NCBI GenBank assembly: GCA_900553295.1
Contig: USCR01000164.1
Coordinates: forward strand, 1-5,120
Reading direction: 5' to 3'
DNA: 5,120 bases
Source: an uncultured Eubacteriales bacterium
GTDB lineage: Bacteria > Bacillota > Clostridia > Christensenellales > Aristaeellaceae
The translations under genes and the position numbers were made by a program. Within the stretch, counting starts at the first letter, position 1, and every line of letters starts with the position of its first letter. The notes under the pieces are model-generated. The model was not told the origin of the DNA. It did not search any database and worked only from the letters and a program-made list of their open reading frames with translations. Positions 1 to 5,120 of this stretch are shown one piece after another.

Positions 1-1038
1 GGCCAGAAGCCGTACTGGTTCAAGGTCGATGAATCCGGCGCCATTGCCGGCGGCACCGTGGACAGCTATACCACTCTGCGCAAGGGTGCTACGGGCACGG
101 CGGTTGTAACCCTGCAAACGCGCCTGATTGAGCTGGGGTACCTTACCGGTGATGCGGACGGGAAATACGGCATCGCCACCGCGGAGGCGGTAACGCTGTT
201 CCAGAAGAACAATGGCCTGCTGCGGGACGGCATTGCGGGAAAAGATACCCAGACCAAGCTCTACTCCGCCACCGCGGTGAAGGCGGAATCTGCAACACCC
301 ACGCCTGCGCCCACCAGCTCCCTGATTATGAAGGGAGACAGCAACGAGTCGGTGCGCGAACTGCAAGCGCGGCTGATTGCCCTGGGGTATCTGAGCGGCA
401 GCGCGGACGGCAAGTTTGGCGTCCAGACCTTTGAGGCACTGAAGGCGTTCCAGCGCAAGAATGGCCTGAAGGTGGACGGTATTGCCGGAACGAATACCCT
501 TACCCTGCTTAATAGCTCCAACGCTATTTCCAACGGCACAACCTCCCAGGCTACGGCTACGCCCACTACCAGCACCGGCGGCAGTACCGGTACCGTGACC
601 AAACCCACGGCCAGCATGGTGCAGTATGCCAACTGGTACACCACGGTGAAAGCGCTGGCCCGGAAGTACCCCTATGCCACGGTCTATGACTTCTCCACCG
701 GGCTAAGCTGGCAGGTGCATATGTTCTCCCTGGGCGCCCATGCGGACGCCGAGCCGCTGACGGCGCAGGATACCGCAAACCTGGAAAAGGCCTTTGGCGG
801 TAACACCTGGAATCCCAAGGCGGTGTGGGTCATCTTTGCGGATGGCAGCGTGTACATGGCGTCCACGCACTCCATGCCCCATAGCCCGCAGCACCGCACG
901 GACAACAACTTTGACGGGCATCTGTGCATCCACTTCCCGCGCACCATGGCGCAGGTAACGGCCATCGGCCCGTATGCGACCAGTCACCAAAAGTGCATCG
1001 ATCAGGGTTGGCAGACGACCCAGAGCATGATTAAGTAA
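1..1038 (+). CDS. Secreted peptidoglycan-binding protein with two PG_binding_1 repeats (5' end outside window)
   Basis: The frame is open from base 1 and ends at TAA 1036-1038. The GTG at 58 lies inside the frame and has no ribosome binding site, so the gene starts before the window; 345 residues are visible. Two PG_binding_1 (three-helix wall-binding) repeats occupy about nt 70-270 and 324-515. Each has the pattern G-(8)-LQxRLxxLGYL-x-G-xADGKxG, then an FQxxNGL-xxDGIAG block. A linker rich in Thr, Ser and Gly follows (about 516-612). The C-terminal domain (about 613-1035) has conserved-looking HADAEPLT (nt 739 on) and NNFDGHLCIHF (His 919, Cys 925, His 931), with further His at 868, 880 and 892. 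I recall this domain after PG-binding repeats in other Clostridia. The His-x-Cys arrangement recalls cysteine peptidases or L,D-transpeptidases, but it does not match the YkuD signature, so no activity is assigned. The protein probably acts in the cell wall; its export signal is out of view. Confidence 0.92.
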   Translation, partial: GQKPYWFKVDESGAIAGGTVDSYTTLRKGATGTAVVTLQTRLIELGYLTGDADGKYGIATAEAVTLFQKNNGLLRDGIAGKDTQTKLYSATAVKAESATPTPAPTSSLIMKGDSNESVRELQARLIALGYLSGSADGKFGVQTFEALKAFQRKNGLKVDGIAGTNTLTLLNSSNAISNGTTSQATATPTTSTGGSTGTVTKPTASMVQYANWYTTVKALARKYPYATVYDFSTGLSWQVHMFSLGAHADAEPLTAQDTANLEKAFGGNTWNPKAVWVIFADGSVYMASTHSMPHSPQHRTDNNFDGHLCIHFPRTMAQVTAIGPYATSHQKCIDQGWQTTQSMIK

Positions 1039-1047
1039 GCTTCCGCG

Positions 1048-1074
1048 GGGAGCGGCCATGGACCGGCCGCTCCC
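1048..1074 (+). terminator. GC-rich hairpin after the wall-binding protein gene
   Basis: GGGAGCGGCC (1048-1057) pairs perfectly with GGCCGCTCCC (1065-1074) around a 7-nt loop, starting 9 bases after the stop codon. No proper T-run follows (only TCTGTGGTATTT), so it may be a weak or factor-assisted terminator, or a 3' stabilising stem. Transcription could read through into the next gene. Confidence 0.55.
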
Positions 1075-1104
1075 TCTGTGGTATTTACCCCGTTGGTATA
1101 CAAG

Positions 1105-1111
1105 AGGAGAG
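1105..1111 (+). promoter_or_regulatory. Ribosome binding site that selects the start at 1119
   Basis: AGGAGAG lies only 1 base before the ATG at 1113 but 7 bases before the in-frame ATG at 1119 (ATG AAA ATG). The spacing favours 1119. The GTATAC palindrome at 1096-1101 sits just upstream. Confidence 0.65.
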
Positions 1112-1118
1112 AATGAAA

Positions 1119-2144
1119 ATGGAGAAAAGTCGTATTGCGGTCATCGGCGCGGGCGCCATTGGCGGAATCACAGCCGCGCTCATGGCCGAAAAGGGCTATG
1201 ATGTGTGGCTCGTATGCAAGCACATGGAAATAGCCGATTTGGCCAATGGCCGTGGATTGCACGTCCGTGGCTACTGCGGAGAGCATACCGTACCTGTCCA
1301 CAGCGTGGCTGCCGTGGAAGAATTGAAGGATTCCTTCGACCTGTGCATGATTGCCACAAAGGCCTATGACATGCCAGAATGCGCCAAGGCCATGTTGCCG
1401 CTCCTCCGGGAGGATTCCCTGGTGGTCAGCATGCAGAACGGCATTTGCACCGACGCCCTGGCGGCTATTGTGGGCAAGGAACGCACCGTGGGCTGCGTGA
1501 TTGGCTGGGGTGCCACCATGCATGGACCGGGGGAGCTGGAGATGACCAGCGGCGGGGACTTTATCATTGGACGGCTGGTGAAGGGGGAGCATCCCCGCAT
1601 GGAAGCGCTGCGTCAGGCACTTTCTGCGGTGGTGGAAACCCGGGTGAGCCAGGATATCTACGCTGAACTGTATTCCAAGCTGATTGTCAATAGCTGCATT
1701 ACTTCCCTGGGGGCCATATGCGGGCTGCATCTGGGCGAGATGCTGAAGCGGCGCCGGGCCCGGGACATTTTTCTGGCCATCATTGGGGAGGCCATGGACG
1801 TTGCCCATGCCATGAAGCTGCAGGTGCCACCCTTCGGGGGCAAGCTGGACTATGAAAAGCTCATGCATGGAGACACCCCCCTGGACTCTCTCCGCCGCCA
1901 TGTGATGATCCGGTTGGTGGGTATGAAGTACAGCAAGCTCAAATCCTCCAGCCTGCAAAGCCTGGAACGTGGCCGTCCCACGGAGATTGATTATTTCAAT
2001 GGCTACATTGCCCGGAAAGGTCAGGAGCTGCATGTGGACTGTCCGGTGAACCAGCGCCTGGTTACCATGATTAAGGAAATTGAACATCACGCCCGGGAAA
2101 TCAACGTGAAAAACCTGGAGGACCCCGGCCTTTTGGTGAAATAA
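1119..2144 (+). CDS. Ketopantoate reductase family (ApbA/PanE) NAD(P)-dependent oxidoreductase
   Basis: This encodes 341 residues from ATG 1119 (343 if the ATG at 1113 is used; AGGAGAG spacing favours 1119). The N-terminal Rossmann domain opens with IAVIGAGAIGG; the GxGxxG loop is at residues 10-15. Further family landmarks are FDLCMIATKAYD, SMQNGI and the GWGATMHGPGE segment. The C-terminal helical domain contains YSKLIVNS, giving Lys187 and Asn191 at the places of the catalytic Lys and Asn of E. coli PanE. It also contains EIDYFNGYI with Glu289, matching the substrate-binding Glu of that enzyme, preceded by a run of serines. In PanE the reaction is NADPH-dependent reduction of 2-dehydropantoate to pantoate, a step toward coenzyme A, in the cytosol. 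No other pantothenate gene is nearby, the protein is longer than E. coli PanE (about 303), and many family members act on other 2-oxo acids, so the substrate is uncertain. Fold and family are near certain. Confidence 0.95.
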   Translation: MEKSRIAVIGAGAIGGITAALMAEKGYDVWLVCKHMEIADLANGRGLHVRGYCGEHTVPVHSVAAVEELKDSFDLCMIATKAYDMPECAKAMLPLLREDSLVVSMQNGICTDALAAIVGKERTVGCVIGWGATMHGPGELEMTSGGDFIIGRLVKGEHPRMEALRQALSAVVETRVSQDIYAELYSKLIVNSCITSLGAICGLHLGEMLKRRRARDIFLAIIGEAMDVAHAMKLQVPPFGGKLDYEKLMHGDTPLDSLRRHVMIRLVGMKYSKLKSSSLQSLERGRPTEIDYFNGYIARKGQELHVDCPVNQRLVTMIKEIEHHAREINVKNLEDPGLLVK

Positions 2145-2160
2145 CGCCATGTATGCACGG

Positions 2161-2196
2161 AAGGGAGCCACCTGTTATGGGGAGGCTTCTTTTTTT
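2161..2196 (+). terminator. Probable intrinsic terminator after the reductase gene
   Basis: AAGGGAGCC (2161-2169) pairs with GGCTTCTTT (2184-2192), using some G-U pairs. Inner CC/GG pairs continue across an A-A mismatch, and a T7 run (2190-2196) overlaps the right arm. It lies 16 bases past the TAA. The stem is imperfect but the U-tract is good, so it likely separates the reductase from the next gene. Confidence 0.5.
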
Positions 2197-2263
2197 GAAA
2201 AAATTCTGCGCGACCGGGAACTTTTCTGCGATCCGCCCGTCTTACTGGTGTACCCCAAAAAAC

Positions 2264-2270
2264 AAGGAGG
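2264..2270 (+). promoter_or_regulatory. Ribosome binding site that selects the start at 2279
   Basis: A perfect AAGGAGG is 2 bases before the ATG at 2273 and 8 bases before the in-frame ATG at 2279. As at 1105, the sequence reads ATG AAA ATG, and the second ATG has the normal spacing. The frame stays open back to an ATG at 2153, but that one has no ribosome binding site and would bury the signal peptide. Confidence 0.75.
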
Positions 2271-2278
2271 ACATGAAA

Positions 2279-2899
2279 ATGAAGAAGTTGATGATCTGGT
2301 TGCTTATCGCTGCGCTTGGCCTGACGGGCATCGCCCTGGCGGATGGCGCCACCCATACGGATATTTCCACCCATACGGACATTTCCACCAATACCAACCT
2401 GAACCATGGAAATGACAAGGATGAAACAGTGATTCCCCCGTTGCAGGGCACCATTCAGGAAATCATCGATCCCCAGTATGATGAGGAAACTGAAGCGCTG
2501 CTGTCTGCTACGCTGACCATGGAAACGGAGGAATTCGGCCTGGTGGAAGTACACTTCACCGAACAGACGCTGCTGGAGGGTGCCGAGGATTTTGCCGTGG
2601 GTGACTACATCTTTGTATCCTACAATGGCATGATGACGCGGTCCCTGCCGCCTCAGGTGACGGCGGAGAAGGTTACCGCCTACCGTTTCACCGGCACAGT
2701 TTCCCAGCTGCAGGACGATGGCTTCCTGCTGACCACGGAAGAAGCCGGGGATGTGTGGGTGCGTGCCCTGTCCGAACAGCTGGAAACGGTGGAAGATGGC
2801 CAAGAAGTAACGGTATACTTTGATGGCGTGATGACCATGTCCCTGCCCGGACAGATCAACGCTGCCTGGATTGTGACGCCTGTGGACGCGGAAGCATAA
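2279..2899 (+). CDS. Small exported protein with two copies of a beta-rich module; function unknown
   Basis: This encodes 206 residues from ATG 2279, chosen for its 8-base spacing from AAGGAGG. A Sec signal peptide is clear: MKK, a hydrophobic core (residues 4-20), then ALA|DG with cleavage after Ala21. There is no lipobox Cys, so the protein should be released or wall-associated. Residues 25-42 form a hydrophilic repeat, HTDIST twice and then a degenerate copy. Two diverged copies of one module follow, about 57-135 and 137-199. Each starts with a GTI/GTV-type strand and ends in GDYIFVSYNGMMTRSLPPQ (108-126) or GQEVTVYFDGVMTMSLPGQ (174-192). The shared (Y/F)-(N/D)-G-x-MT-x-SLP-x-Q motif recalls the small beta-barrel proteins grouped as DUF3221/YobA, a resemblance from memory only. 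The protein is acidic and has no Cys or evident catalytic residues, so a binding role seems more likely than an enzyme. It has its own leader of about 130 nt and a strong terminator, suggesting a single-gene unit. Confidence 0.9.
   Translation: MKKLMIWLLIAALGLTGIALADGATHTDISTHTDISTNTNLNHGNDKDETVIPPLQGTIQEIIDPQYDEETEALLSATLTMETEEFGLVEVHFTEQTLLEGAEDFAVGDYIFVSYNGMMTRSLPPQVTAEKVTAYRFTGTVSQLQDDGFLLTTEEAGDVWVRALSEQLETVEDGQEVTVYFDGVMTMSLPGQINAAWIVTPVDAEA
2351..2404 (+). repeat. In-frame 18-bp tandem repeat (HTDIST)
   Basis: Two near-identical 18-bp units (2351-2368 and 2369-2386, differing at one base) are followed by a third, degenerate unit (2387-2404). They encode the mature N-terminus of the exported protein just after the signal peptide. 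Copy number could vary between strains. Confidence 0.85.
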
Positions 2900-2929
2900 G
2901 CATTGTGTCGCGACTCCATGATACATGGC

Positions 2930-2970
2930 AAAGGACCTCCCCAAGGGAAACAACTTGGGGAGGCCTTTTT
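2930..2970 (+). terminator. Strong intrinsic terminator after the exported protein gene
   Basis: CCTCCCCAAG (2936-2945) pairs perfectly with CTTGGGGAGG (2954-2963) around an 8-nt loop. AAAGG (2930-2934) then pairs with CCTTT (2964-2968) past a bulged A at 2935. T5 (2966-2970) follows. The minus strand reads the same stem with a weak CCTTTGCC tail, so it may act poorly in that direction. Confidence 0.92.
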
Positions 2971-3233
2971 CATGATCTCCGTGATGGCTTCACTTGCCGC
3001 GTTCAGTGGAAACGGAGCAGCCAAACCATCTCCGGCCGGAGCAGCGGGCGAAAAAGGCCATAGGGCGGCAAAGCACCGTGGTTCACCCCCACGCTCTCCA
3101 GGATAGAAAAACATTCCCAAAGGTAAGCATCCTCTGACGGCGGCAAGCATGTGGGAATACCATGGGATAACAGGAATTCCCTTGCATTGCGGCGAATGTA
3201 ATCCCAGACACAGACGGGTGGGGAGGCGGCCGC
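2971..3233. other. Intergenic stretch before the Spo0A-like gene; no plus-strand gene seen
   Basis: Together with the preceding terminator, this leaves over 330 bases without a clear gene. Plus-strand frames here are short, rich in Gly, Arg, Pro and Ala, and look like noise. No convincing -35/-10 pair was found; GATAAC (3166-3171) is a fair -10 but lacks a -35. A 6-bp inverted repeat (GGGAAT 3153-3158, ATTCCC 3176-3181) is too weak to name. The notable content is the minus-strand frame listed separately. Confidence 0.6.
3003..3212 (-). pseudogene. Possible remnant or hidden gene on the minus strand (protein-like frame)
   Basis: Read leftward from 3212 to the TGA at 3003-3005, the minus strand gives 69 residues that look like real protein: WDYIRRNAREFLLSHGI, then SEDAYLWECFSILESVGV, then PYGLFRPLLRPEMVWLLRF. 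Amphipathic helices and a mixed composition stand out from the Arg/Pro/Ala-rich shadow frames around it. By hand count, G+C is lowest at the second codon position (about 45%, against about 60% at positions 1 and 3), as in genes. The nearest in-frame ATG (3257, giving 84 residues) lies opposite the start of the Spo0A-like gene with only a poor ribosome binding site. The frame stays open to 3566, but that part is antisense to the regulator. It may be the 3' remnant of a gene cut by rearrangement, a small overlapping gene, or chance. I do not recognise it. Confidence 0.3.
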
Positions 3234-3989
3234 ATGCGCACGCTGGTAATGATGCATTCTCCGGCCATGGCGCGGCAGCTGGCGCTGGAACTGGAAAACC
3301 TTGGGGAGGAATGGCAGGTGCATTGGGCCTGCGATATGCCGTCCGGGCTGAAGAAGCTGCGGTCGGGGGCCGTGGAGATGCTGATTGTGGACCAGCAGAT
3401 GGCGCAGATACCCGGCAAAGCCGGGCTGGGGGCAGTAACAGCGCATCCGCCGTTGCCGCCGCCGTGGCTGCTTTCCATGGGTGAAGGCTATGCGCCGGTG
3501 GATGGCAGGCTGGCGCCCGGGGCAGGCGCCGAAGCATGGGATGCCCTGGCCAGGACGCTGAAACAAAAGCGCGGCTTACCCTGCCTGTGTGAGCCGCTAT
3601 TGCCGGCACTGACCGCGTTGGCGCGGGCGCTGCTGGATGAGTTAGGGCTGCGGGAGGAGCTGCGTGCAGCCGCCTTTTTGCCGGAGATGATCGCCTGGTG
3701 TGCCGTACATCCGCCGCTGCTGGAGGCGGTCACCGGGCGGCTGTATCCCTGCTTTGCCCAGCGGTACGGCTTACGGCCGGGCGCTGTGGAGCGGGACGTG
3801 CGCAGCGCGCTGGAATCCCTGTGGAGCCGTGGCAGCCTGCCTGCCATAGAAAAATGGTTCGGGCACACGGTGGACCCGGAGAAGGGACGGCCCACCAACC
3901 GGGAGTTTCTGGCGCTCACGGCGGAGCATGTCCGGCAACAGGAGCAAAGAAAATGGTGTTTTGGCATACAGAGAGGAGAGGTGCACTAA
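3234..3989 (+). CDS. Spo0A-like transcription regulator with degenerate receiver domain
   Basis: This encodes 251 residues, close to Spo0A (267 in B. subtilis). ATG 3234 has GGAGG (3222-3226) 7 bases upstream. The C-terminal half, about 125-236, matches the Spo0A DNA-binding domain in order: LLDELGL, YPCFAQRYGL, AVERDVRSALESLWSRG (184-200, recognition-helix region), IEKWFGHTV and KGRPTNREFLAL (217-228); the last corresponds to KAKPTNSEFIAM in Bacillus. Spo0A binds 0A boxes (TGTCGAA) as the master switch of sporulation. The N-terminal half is receiver-like in length, and VEMLIVDQQM places Asp53 where the phosphoacceptor belongs. However, the first strand reads RTLVMMHSP, lacking the acidic pair that binds Mg2+, and the later half (60-100) is rich in Pro, Gly and Ala with no clear conserved Lys. 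Normal phosphorelay control is therefore unlikely. It could be a Spo0A paralogue or the diverged Spo0A of a lineage that has lost sporulation. It is followed by cysK after 3 bases. Confidence 0.9.
   Translation: MRTLVMMHSPAMARQLALELENLGEEWQVHWACDMPSGLKKLRSGAVEMLIVDQQMAQIPGKAGLGAVTAHPPLPPPWLLSMGEGYAPVDGRLAPGAGAEAWDALARTLKQKRGLPCLCEPLLPALTALARALLDELGLREELRAAAFLPEMIAWCAVHPPLLEAVTGRLYPCFAQRYGLRPGAVERDVRSALESLWSRGSLPAIEKWFGHTVDPEKGRPTNREFLALTAEHVRQQEQRKWCFGIQRGEVH
3974..3981 (+). promoter_or_regulatory. Ribosome binding site for cysK inside the end of the regulator gene
   Basis: AGGAGAGG lies within the last codons of the upstream gene and 11 bases before ATG 3993, further than usual. The upstream TAA (3987-3989) is in frame with cysK, so ATG 3993 is the first possible start. 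Ribosomes ending the regulator probably re-initiate here (translational coupling). Confidence 0.7.
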
Positions 3990-3992
3990 CCC

Positions 3993-4922
3993 ATGCGAAT
4001 TTATCAGGAGATTACCGAGCTGATTGGCGGGACGCCCCTTATGAAGCTGGGCCACTATGGTGAAAAGCATCAGCTGACCGCCACGCTTATGGCAAAGCTG
4101 GAATATTTGAATCCCGCCGGGTCCGTAAAGGACCGCGTGGCCCTGGCCATGCTGTCCGGCGCCCGGGCGCGGGGAGAGCTGCAGCCCGGCGCGGTCATCA
4201 TTGAGCCCACCAGCGGGAATACCGGCATCGGGCTGGCTGCGGTGGCTGCCGCCTGGGGATACCGCGTGATATTGACCATGCCGGATACCATGAGCGTGGA
4301 GCGCCGCACGCTTTTGAAGGCATATGGCGCGGAAGTGGTGCTCACCGATGGCGCGCAGGGCATGGCGGGGGCCATTGCGAAAGCACAGGAATTGGCCCGT
4401 GAGATGCCAGGCAGCTTTATTCCCGGACAGTTTACCAATCCTGACAACCCCGCGGCGCACCGTGCGACCACCGGACCGGAAATCTGGCAGGATACAGACG
4501 GCACGGTGGATATCTTCGTGGCTGGGGTGGGAACCGGTGGAACCCTGACAGGGGTAGGGGAATATCTGAAGGAACAAAATCCCAGCGTGCGTGTGATTGC
4601 CGTGGAACCGGCCGGGTCACCGGTACTTTCCGGCGGGAGCGCCGGAGCCCATGGACTGCAGGGAATTGGCGCGGGCTTTGTGCCGGATACGCTGCATACT
4701 ACGGTGTATGACCAGGTCATCCCGGTAACGGAGGAGCAGGCATATCAGGCGGGCCGCGAGCTGGCGCGTCAGGAAGGCATTCTGGTGGGCATCTCCTCCG
4801 GGGCGGCGCTCTGGGCTGCTACATGCCTGGCACGCCAGCCGGAAAATGCGGGAAAAAACATCGTGGTACTTCTGCCCGACACCGGGGACCGTTACCTGTC
4901 CACGCCGCTTTTTGAGGCATGA
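3993..4922 (+). CDS. cysK: Cysteine synthase (O-acetylserine sulfhydrylase), PLP-dependent
   Basis: This encodes 309 residues, the usual CysK length, with no extra regulatory domain. It makes L-cysteine from O-acetylserine and sulfide in the cytosol, the last step of sulfur assimilation. Family landmarks run the full length: IGGTPL (11-16); NPAGSVKDR with the PLP-binding Lys46; TSGNTG (73-78), the substrate loop; [19 protein letters not shown] (100-118); [30 protein letters not shown] with the PLP-phosphate loop GTGGT (180-184); QGIGAGFVP; and GISSGAA with Ser269 for the pyridine nitrogen. The C-terminus DTGDRYLST matches the typical SGERYLST end. Nothing suggests cystathionine beta-synthase. 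It lies 3 bases after the Spo0A-like gene and shares its ribosome binding region. No serine acetyltransferase gene (cysE), its usual partner, is in the window. Confidence 0.97.
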   Translation: MRIYQEITELIGGTPLMKLGHYGEKHQLTATLMAKLEYLNPAGSVKDRVALAMLSGARARGELQPGAVIIEPTSGNTGIGLAAVAAAWGYRVILTMPDTMSVERRTLLKAYGAEVVLTDGAQGMAGAIAKAQELAREMPGSFIPGQFTNPDNPAAHRATTGPEIWQDTDGTVDIFVAGVGTGGTLTGVGEYLKEQNPSVRVIAVEPAGSPVLSGGSAGAHGLQGIGAGFVPDTLHTTVYDQVIPVTEEQAYQAGRELARQEGILVGISSGAALWAATCLARQPENAGKNIVVLLPDTGDRYLSTPLFEA

Positions 4923-4978
4923 AAGGGTGACAAAGCGGTGAGCGGCAGCGTGCCGGACGGTCAAAAAATGGGAAAGAT

Positions 4979-5013
4979 GCCAGAGGGGCCCAAACTCCCC
5001 CTCTGGCTTTTTT
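4979..5013 (+). terminator. Strong intrinsic terminator after cysK
   Basis: GCCAGAGGGG (4979-4988) pairs perfectly with CCCCTCTGGC (4998-5007) around a 9-nt loop, followed at once by T6 (5008-5013). It ends the regulator-cysK unit 56 bases past the stop codon. Confidence 0.93.
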
Positions 5014-5033
5014 CATGTGATCTCTTCCTAAAC

Positions 5034-5066
5034 AAAAAAAGGAGGCCAGGCCATTGGGCCTGGTCC
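5034..5066 (-). terminator. Probable intrinsic terminator for a minus-strand gene to the right
   Basis: CCAGGCC (5046-5052) and GGCCTGG (5057-5063) form a perfect 7-bp stem with a 4-nt loop. On the minus strand two more G-C pairs can form past a bulge, and the stem is followed by TCC and then T7 (the A7 at 5034-5040). On the plus strand no T-run follows, so the direction is minus. This implies a gene converging on cysK from beyond the window. Confidence 0.65.
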
Positions 5067-5072
5067 AGCGTG

Positions 5073-5102
5073 TCGAAAAAGTGGCAGACGCCACTTTTTC
5101 GA
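5073..5102. repeat. Perfect 13-bp inverted repeat with A5/T5 arms
   Basis: TCGAAAAAGTGGC (5073-5085) and GCCACTTTTTCGA (5090-5102) pair perfectly around the loop AGAC. With A5 in one arm and T5 in the other it could act as a terminator in either direction, but the T-run is inside the stem rather than after it. The left arm also contains TGTCGAA (5071-5077), the 0A-box heptamer. It may be a copy of a dispersed intergenic palindrome. Confidence 0.7.
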
Positions 5103-5120
5103 GAAAGCAAATTCGGTCAA

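Noticed and set aside
1083..1102. TATACA (1097-1102) as a -10 promoter element
   Set aside because: It would put the transcription start within or after the ribosome binding site, and there is no -35 at proper spacing.
1002..2171. 389-codon minus-strand frame opposite the reductase gene
   Set aside because: It is antisense to a well-supported enzyme gene, and its His/Gln/Gly-rich composition is typical of a shadow frame.
2195..2223. TTGAAA (2195-2200) as a -35 box for the exported protein gene
   Set aside because: The hexamer at the right spacing, GAACTT, is a poor -10, and TTGAAA is largely the edge of the terminator T-run.
2204..2230. TTCTGCG repeated at 2204 and 2224, 20 bases apart
   Set aside because: The shared core is only 7 bases, with no symmetry and no promoter to relate it to, so chance is likely.
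2153..2278. Longer start for the exported protein at ATG 2153, adding 42 residues
   Set aside because: It has no ribosome binding site and would place a terminator-like hairpin with T7 inside the coding sequence. It would also bury a clear signal peptide that follows AAGGAGG with correct spacing to 2279.
2907..2928. Small palindromes GTCGCGAC (2907-2914) and CCATGATACATGG (2916-2928) before the terminator
   Set aside because: They are too short to support as operators or structures, and the strong hairpin at 2930-2970 explains the local function.
2903..3106. Plus-strand 67-codon frame after the exported protein gene
   Set aside because: It runs through the terminator hairpin, has no ribosome binding site and has a Gly/Pro/Ala/Arg-rich noise composition.
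3957..3989. C-terminal tail of the Spo0A-like protein as a CysK active-site plug, like the tail of serine acetyltransferase
   Set aside because: Known CysK-inserting tails end in Ile. This protein ends in GEVH, and its FGI is internal, so binding by that route is not supported.
3771..4577. Long minus-strand frame opposite the regulator and cysK
   Set aside because: It is antisense to two genes with full-length family motifs and has no family-like sequence of its own.

Overview
The window looks like chromosomal DNA from a GC-rich, Gram-positive Bacillota of the Clostridia class, probably a gut or rumen relative of the Oscillospirales or Christensenellales. The evidence is strong AGGAGG-type ribosome binding sites, a wall-binding protein with paired PG_binding_1 repeats, a Spo0A-type DNA-binding domain, and intrinsic terminators with U-tracts. 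The placement is inferred from gene style, not from a marker gene. No tRNA, rRNA, CRISPR array, transposase or phage gene was seen.

Layout, left to right. Positions 1-1038 hold the 3' part of a secreted peptidoglycan-binding protein that starts before the window. It has two wall-binding repeats, a Ser/Thr-rich linker and a His/Cys-containing C-terminal domain of unclear activity. A GC-rich hairpin follows. Positions 1119-2144 encode a ketopantoate reductase family (ApbA/PanE) enzyme, followed by a hairpin plus T-run. Positions 2279-2899 encode a small exported protein with two diverged copies of one beta-rich module, closed by a strong terminator at 2930-2970. Positions 2971-3233 carry no convincing plus-strand gene, but the minus strand has an open, protein-like frame that may be a gene remnant. 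Positions 3234-3989 encode a Spo0A-like regulator with a degenerate receiver domain and a well-kept Spo0A DNA-binding domain. Three bases later, at 3993-4922, comes cysK (cysteine synthase). Its ribosome binding site lies inside the end of the regulator gene, so the two are probably translated together. A strong terminator ends this pair at 4979-5013. The last 100 bases hold two more palindromes, one of which reads as a terminator for a minus-strand gene entering from the right.

How the genes relate. All five plus-strand genes are co-oriented but split by hairpins into about four transcription units. The only clear operon is the Spo0A-like gene plus cysK. It is the most interesting unit because it joins a regulator that has lost most of its phosphorylation pocket to a sulfur-assimilation enzyme whose family is known to bind regulators in other Bacillota. 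No complete new defence or mobile system is visible.
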